From: JBNJDJ01 sp051744845
GTDB taxonomy: Bacteria; Bacillota; Clostridia; Peptostreptococcales; Acidaminobacteraceae
Length of the DNA: 8,274 bases
Assembly: GCA_051744845.1 (NCBI GenBank)
Contig: JBNJDJ010000074.1
Location: forward strand, 1 to 8,274
Reading direction: 5' to 3'
Of this stretch, positions 1 to 6,942 are shown piece after piece (within the stretch, counting starts at the first letter, position 1; every line of letters begins with the position of its first letter). Both the position numbers and the translations under genes were made by a program. The notes beneath the pieces are model-generated. The model worked only from the letters and a program-made list of their open reading frames with translations, searched no databases and was not told where the DNA came from.

Positions 1-17
1 GCAAAAAAATATTTTGC
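1..17. repeat. Small inverted repeat at window edge
   Basis: GCAAAA and TTTTGC form a perfect 6-bp inverted repeat around a 5-base centre. It may be an operator or the remains of a hairpin ending the gene to the left. The window cuts off the context, so its role cannot be decided. Confidence 0.3.
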
Positions 18-19
18 GT

Positions 20-43
20 GTGAATAAATAATATTATATTCAC
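20..43. promoter_or_regulatory. Palindrome GTGAATA-N10-TATTCAC, candidate operator
   Basis: Perfect 7-bp arms (GTGAATA/TATTCAC) lie around a 10-base AT-only centre, about 75 bp upstream of the tetR -35 box. The inner half-sites TGAATA/TATTCA recur in the palindrome at 6903-6927 with almost the same spacing. A palindrome of 20-25 bp is the usual shape of a TetR-family operator, so binding by one of the two regulators here is a reasonable inference. It could instead be a weak hairpin at the end of an upstream gene; the following sequence (CCTTTAATTAT) is not a good U-tract. Confidence 0.4.
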
Positions 44-117
44 CTTTAATTATATTTCCTACATTTAAATTGGTCAAGTACTTTTTATAATCTATCATCT
101 TGTAAAAAAATAATTGT

Positions 118-146
118 TTGACATGTTCAAAATATTCTGAGATAAT
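118..146 (+). promoter_or_regulatory. Sigma-A promoter of the first tetR
   Basis: TTGACA (118-123) is a perfect -35 box, followed after 17 bp by GATAAT (141-146), a five-of-six match to the -10 consensus. It sits about 30 bp upstream of the TTG start at 177. A small inverted repeat, TTTGA-N5-TCAAA (117-131), covers the -35 box and could be an autoregulatory operator. A perfect TATAAT also occurs at 86-91 but has no -35 partner at the right distance. Confidence 0.7.
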
Positions 147-176
147 TATTTTAGTTTGAAATAGAAAGGAGCGACA

Positions 177-749
177 TTGAAAAGCAATACTAAAAATATA
201 CTGTTAAAATCAGCTAAAGACTTATTTATAAAAAATGGATATAAAAAAACTAAAGTTAATCAAATAACTAAAAAAGCTAATATTGGAACAGGTACATTTT
301 ATAACTATTTTGAATCTAAATCAGATATCTTTTTAGAAATATATTTAAATAGACATACAAAACTACTCAATAAAATGACATCTCTAATAAAAAAAGAGGA
401 TGAACCTATTCATATTATAGAAAATATCTTAAAAACTTTTTTAAATACTATGAAAGATGACCCTATCTTGAAAATGTTTTTTAATAAAGAAATACATCAT
501 AAATTTCGTAGATCATATAATGGATTTAGAAAGAAGAAAAGATTTGAAAATACTTTTAAAATATTCAATCCTTATTTTTCTAAATGGCAAGAACAAAATA
601 AAATTAATAATAAAGTAGATTTAAAAACACTTTTAGCTACATTTGATTCACTTTTTTATATAGAACTATATAAAAATGATATTGGGAAAGAATTTTTTCC
701 TGATGTTTTAGACTTTTTAATAGAGGCTATTTTATTAAAATTAAAATAA
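177..749 (+). CDS. TetR/AcrR-family transcriptional regulator (copy 1)
   Basis: A 190-residue DNA-binding repressor-type protein. Residues about 8-55 form the TetR helix-turn-helix: a first helix ILLKSAKDLFIKNGY, then TKVNQITKKANIGTGTFYNY, with the recognition helix and the family hallmark GTGTFYNYF-SKSDIF at 37-52. The rest is a helical ligand-binding/dimerisation domain rich in Phe, Tyr and Lys, with no ligand that can be named. The start is TTG at 177, set by AGGAG (167-171) five bases upstream. The gene has its own strong promoter and converges on oppF, 55 bp away. It is about 79% identical by eye to the second TetR at 7584-8165, so the two are recent paralogues flanking the opp operon. 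Regulation of opp by this protein is a guess from position; TetR proteins mostly control themselves and a neighbour. Confidence 0.9.
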   Translation: MKSNTKNILLKSAKDLFIKNGYKKTKVNQITKKANIGTGTFYNYFESKSDIFLEIYLNRHTKLLNKMTSLIKKEDEPIHIIENILKTFLNTMKDDPILKMFFNKEIHHKFRRSYNGFRKKKRFENTFKIFNPYFSKWQEQNKINNKVDLKTLLATFDSLFYIELYKNDIGKEFFPDVLDFLIEAILLKLK

Positions 750-771
750 AGACAACCTTTCGATTGCCTTT
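748..771 (-). terminator. Rho-independent terminator of the opp operon
   Basis: Read on the minus strand, a 10-bp stem (AAAGGCAATC/GGTTGTCTTT) with two G-U pairs closes a GAAA tetraloop. It is followed by the U-rich run ATTTTAATTTTAAT. On the plus strand the two G-U pairs become A-C mismatches, so the hairpin is mainly built for the minus strand, 34 bp past the oppF stop. It overlaps the last bases of the convergent tetR and may also slow that transcript. Confidence 0.75.
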
Positions 772-804
772 ATTAAATCTATTTAGATTGGAATGGGATT
801 CTTT

Positions 805-1770
805 TTAATTTATAAAATCTTTAACTGTTCCTTTTTCAATTTTTCTTTTATATTCTTTAACTTCACTTTCAGAAGCATATACAAAATGGTCTTTAGTTAC
901 TTCAGTCCACTTTGGTTTTTCTTCAGAATAATCGTGTTCTTTTTCAGGATCATACTTAATTCTTCTTCTTTCAGATTCATGATCTGGATCTGGTAGAGGA
1001 ATAGCTGATAATAACGATTTAGTATATGGATGAAGAGGGTTTTTAAATAGCTCCTCTGCGTCTGCTAGTTCCATAATCTTACCATTTGACATTACCGCTA
1101 TTCTATCACTAATATATCTTACCATTGATAAATCATGAGCTATAAATAAATATGTTAAACCTCTTTGTTCTTTTAATTTATTCATTAAATTAACTATTTG
1201 AGCTTGAATAGATACATCTAGTGCTGAAATAGGTTCATCAGCTACAATAAAATCAGGTTCAATAGCTAAAGCCCTAGCTATACCTATTCTTTGACGCTGA
1301 CCTCCAGAAAATTCATGTGGATATCTAGATGCATGTTCTCTATTTAAACCAACAGTCTCTAATAACTCATATACAACTTCTTTACCTTTCTTATCATTTT
1401 CATAAAGGCCATGAGCTTTTAAGCCTTCAGCTATTATATCCATAACTTTCATTCTAGGATTTAATGAAGCTTGTGGATCTTGAAATATCATTTGAATATC
1501 TTTTTTAACTTCCTTGATTTCTGATTTGCTTAAATCACCTTGTATATCTTTTCCTTTATATATAACTTGGCCATCAGTTGCTTCATAAAGTCTAATAATA
1601 GTTCGTCCAGTAGTAGATTTTCCAGAACCTGATTCACCTACTAAACCAAAAGTTTCTCCTTTTTTCACTTTAAAAGAAACATCATCTACTGCCTTTACAA
1701 CATTATTTCTATCTAGTTTAAAATGTTGTTTTAAGTTAATTAATTCTAAAATTGCTTCTTGATTTCCCAT
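805..1770 (-). CDS. oppF: Oligopeptide ABC transporter ATPase OppF (AmiF type)
   Basis: One of two cytoplasmic ATPases that power peptide import through OppBC. All ABC motifs are intact: Walker A GESGSGKS (45-52), Q-loop glutamine 97 in IFQDPQASLNP, signature SGGQR (155-159), Walker B IVADEP with catalytic Glu179, and switch His212. The Opp/Dpp C-terminal extension begins at HPYTKSLLSAIP (247-258). It then follows the Gram-positive AmiF-like form (YDPEKEHDYSEEKP ... HFVYASE) rather than the Cys-containing tail of enterobacterial OppF. The protein has 321 residues, normal for the family. It is the last gene of the operon, starting 3 bases after the oppD stop with its own AGGAGG eight bases before ATG. 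OppF normally works as a heterodimer with OppD. Confidence 0.93.
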   Translation of the reverse strand: MGNQEAILELINLKQHFKLDRNNVVKAVDDVSFKVKKGETFGLVGESGSGKSTTGRTIIRLYEATDGQVIYKGKDIQGDLSKSEIKEVKKDIQMIFQDPQASLNPRMKVMDIIAEGLKAHGLYENDKKGKEVVYELLETVGLNREHASRYPHEFSGGQRQRIGIARALAIEPDFIVADEPISALDVSIQAQIVNLMNKLKEQRGLTYLFIAHDLSMVRYISDRIAVMSNGKIMELADAEELFKNPLHPYTKSLLSAIPLPDPDHESERRRIKYDPEKEHDYSEEKPKWTEVTKDHFVYASESEVKEYKRKIEKGTVKDFIN

Positions 1771-1773
1771 ATT

Positions 1774-2823
1774 TTAAACCTCCTTTTTTTTCTTTATTCT
1801 TTTAATAAACTCCGGTGGTTCTACATCAGGAGCATTTTCATGAAGCAACCAAGTAGCTGCTTTATGTGTTTCAGAAACCTCAAAATATGGTGGATATTCT
1901 TCCATATCAATCTCTAGTGCATATTCACTTCTTAGTGCAAATGCATCTCCTGTTGGAGGATTTGTCATGTCAGGTGGTGTACCAGGAATATTGTAAAGTT
2001 CTAAATCAACTTCATCCATTGAAGGCATAGAAGAAAGTAGCCCCCATGTATAAGGATGTACTGGATCGTAAAATATTTCTCTATCTAAACCTACTTCAAC
2101 AAATCTTCCAGCATACATTACACATACTCTATCAGCAACATTAGCCACAACACCTAAATCATGTGTTATAAATATAACTCCTACACCTGTCTTTTTTTGA
2201 ATATCATTCATAAGCTCTAAAATTTGTGCTTGTATAGTAACATCTAAAGCAGTTGTAGGTTCATCAGCTATTAATATCTTAGGATTACAAGCTAGAGCAA
2301 TAGCAATTACTATTCTTTGACGCATTCCTCCAGAAAATTGATGGGGAAATTGTTTCATTCTTTTTTTAGGTCTATCAATTCCTACTAAATCTATTAATTC
2401 AATCGCCTTTTTTCTAGCCTTACTTTTAGAAAGTCCTTGGTGTGAAATTATTCCTTCCATAATTTGTTTACCAATTTTCATAGTTGGATTTAAAGCAGTC
2501 ATAGGATCTTGGAATATCATAGCTATTTCACTACCACGAATATTTTCATAATCTTTATCAGTATATTTTTCTAAATTTGCATCTTTATCAAAACCTTTAT
2601 AAACTATCTCACCATCAGTTATTTTACCATTTTTAGCTAACAGACCCATTATTGTTTTAACTGTTACAGATTTTCCAGAACCTGATTCACCTACAATCGC
2701 AAGTGTTTCACCTGCATATAAATCAAATTCTACACCTCTTACAGCTTTAACTGATCCATCATTAGTTGAAAACTCAATACAAAGATTATCTACCGATAAT
2801 AATAAATCTTTTTCTTTATTCAT
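1774..2823 (-). CDS. oppD: Oligopeptide ABC transporter ATPase OppD (AmiE type)
   Basis: Partner ATPase of OppF. It has Walker A GESGSGKS (45-52), Q-loop Gln105 in IFQDPMTALNP, signature SGGMRQ (164-169), Walker B ILIADEP with Glu188, and His221 in the switch. The oligo_HPY extension is clear: HPYTWGLLSSMP (256-267) and IPGTPPD (279-285). Where many OppD/DppD proteins have a Cys-containing segment of the form CPFxxRC, this one reads GDAFALRSEYALEID with no cysteine. That is the form I associate with streptococcal AmiE-like proteins, so it is a lineage trait rather than damage. The C-terminus ends in a basic IKRIKKKKEV. The protein has 349 residues and all motifs are intact. The gene starts 10 bases after the oppC stop with AGGAGG six bases before ATG, so translation within the operon is tightly linked. 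Confidence 0.93.
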   Translation of the reverse strand: MNKEKDLLLSVDNLCIEFSTNDGSVKAVRGVEFDLYAGETLAIVGESGSGKSVTVKTIMGLLAKNGKITDGEIVYKGFDKDANLEKYTDKDYENIRGSEIAMIFQDPMTALNPTMKIGKQIMEGIISHQGLSKSKARKKAIELIDLVGIDRPKKRMKQFPHQFSGGMRQRIVIAIALACNPKILIADEPTTALDVTIQAQILELMNDIQKKTGVGVIFITHDLGVVANVADRVCVMYAGRFVEVGLDREIFYDPVHPYTWGLLSSMPSMDEVDLELYNIPGTPPDMTNPPTGDAFALRSEYALEIDMEEYPPYFEVSETHKAATWLLHENAPDVEPPEFIKRIKKKKEV

Positions 2824-2833
2824 ACTTTGCCTC

Positions 2834-3991
2834 CTAATTATTTCTCATCTTTGGATCAAGAGCATCTCTTAAGCCATTAGCAAAAATATTTAAACTTAAC
2901 ATTAATATACTAATAACTATAGATGGGATAATCATTAAATACGGTTTTGTTAAAAATACTTTTCTTCCATCTGTTATAAGTACTCCTAAAGATGCCATTG
3001 GTGCTGGTAATCCAAAACCTATAAAAGCTAAAAATGCTTCACTAAAAATAGCCCCAGGTATAATAAATGTTAACATAATCATTACCTGTCCAATAATATT
3101 TGGATAACAATGTTTAAATATTATTTTTAAATCCGATGTACCTAAAGTTTTAGCAGCTAAAATAAATTCTTGATTTTTTAACTTTAAAATCTGTGATCTT
3201 ACTATCCGTGCCATTCCTATCCAACTTCTAAGTACTAATGCAAGTAAAATGGAATATATCCCTGGATCAAAAATAAGCATAAGTAAAGTAACTATAACTA
3301 AATAAGGGACTCCACCTACAACCTCAGCAAAACGCATCATTACATTATCTAGTCTTCCTCCAAAGTAACCTGCAATTGATCCATAAGCAATTCCTATAAG
3401 CATACATACTGCCGCAGAAGCAAAGCCCATAAGCAAGGAAACACGGGTACCTTTCCAAGTACGAGTCCATTGGTCTCTACCTAATGTATCTGTTCCAAAC
3501 CAAAAATATTTATCTTCTATACCATTGTGTTTATATTGATCTATTTCAACTTCATAAGCTGGTACTTTAGTTTCTCCAAAAGTTAAATTAGCATTTTCAT
3601 CAACAATTTTATATACATCTTCTTTATACTCGCCTAATTGTTTTGTATCAGGATTATATAATTCTTTCGATATTTTTTCAGTAACAGTACCATCTAAAAT
3701 ACCAATGTTTTCTAAACCAGGTACTCTTGGTCTCATTTCTTTTAAAGGCCAACTAGTAACAGGTGATTCAATTTGTTGTTTATAAGTATATTCATTAAAA
3801 TAAGGACCTACTAAAGAAAATATAATTAAAAGTACAATAATAATCATACCAGTTATTGCAAAAGGATTTTTTCGTAGTCTAACACTTGCTTCTTGCCAAA
3901 AATTTAAACTTTCACTTTCTATTCTTTCGTTTAATCCTGTATCTACTGTTACTCGTCTGAATTTACTTTCATCTATTTTTCTAAGACCCAT
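2834..3991 (-). CDS. oppC: Oligopeptide ABC transporter permease OppC
   Basis: Inner channel subunit that pairs with OppB. A cytoplasmic N-terminus carries FWQEASVRLRKNPFAITG, the usual OppC entry motif, before membrane helix 1 (about 44-62). A long extracytoplasmic stretch (about 64-160) follows, then FGTDTLGRD (165-173), the hallmark of the DppC/OppC group. Five more hydrophobic segments run from about 184 to 375. The coupling loop that docks on the ATPases is EFILAAKTLGTSDLKIIFKHCYPN (about 275-298), the EAA motif. With 385 residues it is longer than enterobacterial OppC because of the external insert, which is common in Gram-positive Opp systems. Its ATG shares one base with the oppB stop (TAATG), and its AAGGAGG lies inside oppB, which suggests translational coupling. 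Confidence 0.92.
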   Translation of the reverse strand: MGLRKIDESKFRRVTVDTGLNERIESESLNFWQEASVRLRKNPFAITGMIIIVLLIIFSLVGPYFNEYTYKQQIESPVTSWPLKEMRPRVPGLENIGILDGTVTEKISKELYNPDTKQLGEYKEDVYKIVDENANLTFGETKVPAYEVEIDQYKHNGIEDKYFWFGTDTLGRDQWTRTWKGTRVSLLMGFASAAVCMLIGIAYGSIAGYFGGRLDNVMMRFAEVVGGVPYLVIVTLLMLIFDPGIYSILLALVLRSWIGMARIVRSQILKLKNQEFILAAKTLGTSDLKIIFKHCYPNIIGQVMIMLTFIIPGAIFSEAFLAFIGFGLPAPMASLGVLITDGRKVFLTKPYLMIIPSIVISILMLSLNIFANGLRDALDPKMRNN

Positions 3992-4920
3992 TATTTACCT
4001 CCTTGTAATCTAACTCTAGGATCAATAACTGTATATAATAAGTCTACAATAAATACTACAGAAATATATAAAGTACTATAAAAAGTAGCTATTCCTAAAA
4101 TTAAAAAGTAATCATTCATATTTACAGCTTCAATTAATAAAAGACCTACTCCAGGAACTCCAAATATTTTTTCTGCAACTACTGATCCTGTTAATAAATA
4201 AACAGTCATTGGTCCTACAACAGTAATAACAGGTATTAAAGCATTTCTTAATGCATGTCTTGTAATAACTGTACTTTTCTTAAGTCCTTTAGCCCTAGCT
4301 AAAAGTATATATTCACTATTTAATACTTCTACTAATTCAGTTCTCATAAACCTAGCTACTGAAGAAATAACATATAAAGTTAAAGATACAGCTGGTAAAA
4401 TAGTAGAAGCCCAGTATTTAGAATGATCAAAGACCATTGGTAAAAGCTCAAGTTTTAAGCCAAAGAAAAGTTGAATTAATGAACCTAAAACAAAGGATGG
4501 AATAGAAACTCCTAAAATTACAAATAAAATTACAAGATTATCGGTTATTTCACCTTGTTTTAAAGCTGCAACAGCTCCGAAAACAATTCCTAATAATACT
4601 CCCCATATAAGAGCTTGAACTCCTACTGCAATAGTTTTAGGAAGTCTTAAAGTAATTAAACCTAAAACATCTTTATTATCATAGTTAAATGATTTTCCAA
4701 AATCTCCTTTTATAACCTTGCTCATATATCTCATATATTTTACTGGAATAGGGTCATTTAGCCCATATTTTTCATTTAAAATTTCTTTTTGTGCATCTGG
4801 TAATTTTTGATCGTTAAACGGTGAACCAGGTAAAAATTGTAAAAGTAAAAAAGTAATAGAAATAATTAAAAGTAACGTAATTATACTATAAACAACTCTT
4901 TCTCCTATATATTTTATCAT
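3991..4920 (-). CDS. oppB: Oligopeptide ABC transporter permease OppB
   Basis: Channel subunit with about six membrane helices: helix 1 around residues 9-31, then a cluster from about 97 to the C-terminus. The N-terminal family pattern is present: ITFLLLQFLPGSPF (22-35) and the loop EKYGLNDPIPVKYMRYM (50-66), with GDFGKSF (72-78). The EAA coupling loop is EYILLARAKGLKKSTVITRHALRNALIP (203-230), a textbook match. It ends in the typical DPRVRL. The length of 309 residues is normal. The start is supported by AGAGAGGTG nine bases upstream. It is separated from oppA by 72 bp holding a stem-loop (4945-4971) and overlaps oppC by one base. Confidence 0.93.
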   Translation of the reverse strand: MIKYIGERVVYSIITLLLIISITFLLLQFLPGSPFNDQKLPDAQKEILNEKYGLNDPIPVKYMRYMSKVIKGDFGKSFNYDNKDVLGLITLRLPKTIAVGVQALIWGVLLGIVFGAVAALKQGEITDNLVILFVILGVSIPSFVLGSLIQLFFGLKLELLPMVFDHSKYWASTILPAVSLTLYVISSVARFMRTELVEVLNSEYILLARAKGLKKSTVITRHALRNALIPVITVVGPMTVYLLTGSVVAEKIFGVPGVGLLLIEAVNMNDYFLILGIATFYSTLYISVVFIVDLLYTVIDPRVRLQGGK

Positions 4921-4944
4921 TTATTTATACACCTCTCTTTTTTT

Positions 4945-4971
4945 AGCAGCCTCACATAAAGTGAGACTGCT
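4945..4971 (-). promoter_or_regulatory. Stem-loop between oppA and oppB
   Basis: The minus-strand RNA folds into an uninterrupted 11-bp stem (AGCAGUCUCAC/GUGAGGCUGCU, one G-U pair) with loop UUUAU. The plus strand would have a C-A mismatch at that position. After the stem the opp transcript reads into an A-run and then the oppB ribosome binding site, so it is not a standard terminator. Hairpins between a binding-protein gene and its permease genes commonly stabilise or partly terminate the upstream message, giving excess binding protein; that role is inferred. On the plus strand the same hairpin is followed by CTTTTATTTAT and could stop antisense transcripts. Confidence 0.6.
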
Positions 4972-4992
4972 TTTATTTATATATTTATGAAT

Positions 4993-6690
4993 TTATTTTT
5001 GTTGAGTATTAAATTGTAAGTAAAACATTGTTGGATTTTTAAGTGTTGAAAAGTTTGGACTATTTTGGTATTTGTTTACATTTTCAGAAGATAATCCAAC
5101 TCTATCTACCTTTCCACCTTCATATAAATTAACTGCTGTATTGTTATCTTTAACAATTCTGAAAGTTACTCTATCTAATTTAACAATATCTTTATTCCAA
5201 TAAGTATCATTTTTAGCTAATTCATCTCCATAACCTAATTCCCATTTATCTAATGTAAATGGACCATTTGCTAATACAGTTTCAGCTGTTTTTCCAAACT
5301 TATCTTCACCAACTTTATTAACAAAATCCTCATTTACTGGGAAAAATGGTGGGAAATAAGCTACTAATTCAACAAAATATGGTACTGGTGTATCTAATTG
5401 AACTTCTAAAGTTTGATTATCAATAGCTTTAACTCCTAGTTTATCAACTTCCATTTCTCCATTTGTAATAGCTTCAGCATTAGCTAAACCAGCAGTTTTT
5501 GCTATATAAGCATACTCTGCACCTGTATCAGGATTTACAAGTCTTTTCCAACTATATTCAAAGTCATGAGCAGTAACTTGATCTCCATTTTCCCATTTAG
5601 CTTCTTCTCTTAAGTGAAAAGTATAAGTTTTTCCATCTTCACTAACTTCATAATCTTTTGCAACACCTGGTTTTATTCCTTTTTTATCTGGTGTATAAAG
5701 TCCTTCTAAAACATTTGCCATTCTTATAAATGACACTTGGTTTGTAGCTTTATTTGTATCCATTGTAGGCGTATCAGAAGTTTCAATTAATCTTAAAACT
5801 TTTTTTCCATCAATTTCTTGACTATCAGCATATTTGTAAATATAATCTCCACCTACAGCTTGTTTATAAATACCACTTACATATGGTTTTTGTACTATTG
5901 CTCCACCTTTTTGGTATATAGGCATAATTGCAACTTCTTCTAACATAATTTTTTCTGCCTTTTTTAAAGCTTCCCATCTTTTATCTATATCTGTTGTTAA
6001 ATCTCCTGTCATAGCACTATTTACAATATTTGTAAATTCTTCATTATTATAATCTCCAGTATTATGACCACTATTAGTTCTAAAAATCTCTAAAAATGTT
6101 GTCGGATCAACATAGTCTGGACCCCAACCTGCAAAGTCAATTTCAAAGTCTCTATCTTGTGCTAATTTTAATTTATTCTTAAATGGTTGTTTATTAATAG
6201 CTATAGAAGCTCCAGGTAAATTTTTCTCAAGTTCCGCCTGAATATATTCCATAATTTTTCTTGAACTTTCAGAGTCAAAATTCATTATTTCAATTTCTAC
6301 TTCATCAAAATCTAACTCTTCTTTAGCCATCTTCCATTCTTCTTGTGCTTTTTCAACGTTATAATGAAGATATCCTTCTGGATTATCTTTTCTAAAATCT
6401 TCTCCATCTTTATAAACGAAGTTTTTAGGAATATAATAATCAGCAGGTATAGAACCATTATTAAGAATTTCTTCAGTAATAAAAGTCTTGTCAATTGCCA
6501 TTGCAATTGCTCTTCTTACATGTATATTCGCAACTGCTTCTTTACCACTAATTGTTTTAACTTCCTCATTTGTCTGAACTTCCTCATTTTCACTTTCATT
6601 GTTATCACTAGATTCACTTTGGCTACTTCCACACGCTACCAAAGAGAATGTTAATAAAATAACTAATAAAATCGTAAATAATTTCTTCAT
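4993..6690 (-). CDS. oppA: Oligopeptide-binding lipoprotein OppA, circularly permuted
   Basis: Extracellular peptide receptor of the transporter (SBP_bac_5 family). Residues 1-20 are a lipoprotein signal peptide with lipobox LVAC and lipidated Cys20, followed by a Ser/Glu/Asn-rich linker to about residue 50. The binding protein itself is in reversed order. Residues 51-294 are the usual C-terminal half: NIHVRRAIAMAIDK (55-68), ILNNGSIPADYYIP, AGWGPDYVDPTTFL (187-200) and IVQKPYVSGI (265-274), ending near DYIYKY. Residues 295-565 are the usual N-terminal half: KKVLRLIETSDTPTMD, NVLEGLY, the block from PGVAKDYEVSEDG to HLREEAKWENGD, NGPF, and last FYLQFNTQQK, which normally joins straight to the VRRA block. 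Asp192 of GPDY aligns with the OppA aspartate that holds the peptide amino terminus. At 565 residues nothing seems lost. ATG is set by GGGAGG five bases upstream. An assembly error is possible, but the open frame and sensible linker argue against it. Confidence 0.9.
   Translation of the reverse strand: MKKLFTILLVILLTFSLVACGSSQSESSDNNESENEEVQTNEEVKTISGKEAVANIHVRRAIAMAIDKTFITEEILNNGSIPADYYIPKNFVYKDGEDFRKDNPEGYLHYNVEKAQEEWKMAKEELDFDEVEIEIMNFDSESSRKIMEYIQAELEKNLPGASIAINKQPFKNKLKLAQDRDFEIDFAGWGPDYVDPTTFLEIFRTNSGHNTGDYNNEEFTNIVNSAMTGDLTTDIDKRWEALKKAEKIMLEEVAIMPIYQKGGAIVQKPYVSGIYKQAVGGDYIYKYADSQEIDGKKVLRLIETSDTPTMDTNKATNQVSFIRMANVLEGLYTPDKKGIKPGVAKDYEVSEDGKTYTFHLREEAKWENGDQVTAHDFEYSWKRLVNPDTGAEYAYIAKTAGLANAEAITNGEMEVDKLGVKAIDNQTLEVQLDTPVPYFVELVAYFPPFFPVNEDFVNKVGEDKFGKTAETVLANGPFTLDKWELGYGDELAKNDTYWNKDIVKLDRVTFRIVKDNNTAVNLYEGGKVDRVGLSSENVNKYQNSPNFSTLKNPTMFYLQFNTQQK
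4996..5808 (-). other. OppA module 2: normally N-terminal half (start of domain I, domain II, return to domain I)
   Basis: Residues 295-565 of the permuted OppA. In a conventional protein this follows directly after the lipoprotein linker. Key matches are KKVLRLIETSDTPTMDT, the stretch from PGVAKDYEVSEDG to HLREEAKWENGD, AHDFEYSWKRLVNPDTG, YFVELVAYFPPFFPV, NGPFTLDKW, NDTYWN and DNNTAVNLYEGG. The protein stops five residues after the FYLQF strand, where a conventional OppA would continue into its second half. Confidence 0.8.
5809..6540 (-). other. OppA module 1: normally C-terminal half (domain III plus end of domain I)
   Basis: Residues 51-294 of the permuted OppA. In a conventional SBP_bac_5 protein this block starts at about mid-protein (after the FYLxFN strand) and runs to the C-terminus. 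Key matches are VRRAIAMAIDK, GWGPDY-DP, the NTGDYNNEEFTNIV block, KRWEALKKAEKIMLEE-AIMPIYQ and QKPYVSGI. It is joined to the next module by only about six residues (DSQEID). Confidence 0.8.
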
Positions 6691-6796
6691 TGTTTCCTCC
6701 CTATAATCACTTATAATTTGAAATTTTCAGAAAATACACTAAATACATACATAAATATTTAATAAATCTTCTAAAAACTTAACTACATATTAACAC

Positions 6797-6824
6797 TTTA
6801 TATTTTTCTTTTCAATTTATACAA
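6797..6824 (-). promoter_or_regulatory. Candidate promoter of the opp operon
   Basis: On the minus strand TTGTAT and TATAAA are 16 bp apart, about 107 bp before the oppA ATG. An overlapping alternative is TTGAAA (6815-6810) with TAATAT (6792-6787) at 17-bp spacing. Neither is strong and AT-rich DNA gives many chance hits, so the location is tentative. Confidence 0.3.
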
Positions 6825-6902
6825 GACACTTTAGAATTTATATAGTAAATAAATATTCAAATTGTAACGTTTTACGGCGATATTAATTCTTATTAATATA
6901 AT

Positions 6903-6927
6903 ATGAATAAAATTAATACTTATTCAT
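6903..6927. promoter_or_regulatory. 25-bp palindrome ATGAATAA-N9-TTATTCAT, candidate TetR operator
   Basis: Perfect 8-bp arms surround a 9-base centre. Half-sites TGAATA/TATTCA are shared with the palindrome at 20-43 upstream of the first tetR; the outer spans are 23 and 22 bp. The arms resemble TGAATGA-type half-sites known for some TetR regulators such as Bacillus FadR, but the resemblance is loose. It lies between the oppA and membrane-protein promoters and overlaps neither core promoter. Confidence 0.5.
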
Positions 6928-6942
6928 TTATTTAATTTTGTC

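Noticed and set aside
86..91. Perfect TATAAT as the main tetR1 promoter
   Set aside because: No -35 box lies 16-18 bp upstream; TTGGTC is only 10 bp away. The TTGACA-17-GATAAT pair is far better placed.
793..996. Plus-strand 67-residue open frame
   Set aside because: It lies antisense inside oppF, and its Phe-rich translation is the mirror of Lys/Glu-rich coding sequence. It has no ribosome binding site.
6312..6506. Minus-strand 64-residue open frame inside oppA
   Set aside because: It is an alternative frame of a strongly supported gene, with no ribosome binding site and no recognisable domain.
6343..6654. Plus-strand 103-residue open frame opposite the start of oppA
   Set aside because: It is an antisense shadow of oppA. 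Its Phe/Ile/Ser/Asn-rich content is explained by the complementary strand.
4993..6690. Two separate partial oppA genes fused by frameshift or assembly
   Set aside because: There is one uninterrupted frame with one signal peptide, no duplicated domain segment and no internal start with a ribosome binding site at the junction. The two halves complement each other exactly, as expected for a permutation.
6862..6876. TTGTAACGTTTTACG as a possible CcpA (cre) site
   Set aside because: The arms TGTAA/TTACG look cre-like, but the central CG is one base out of register with the consensus and the last arm base mismatches.
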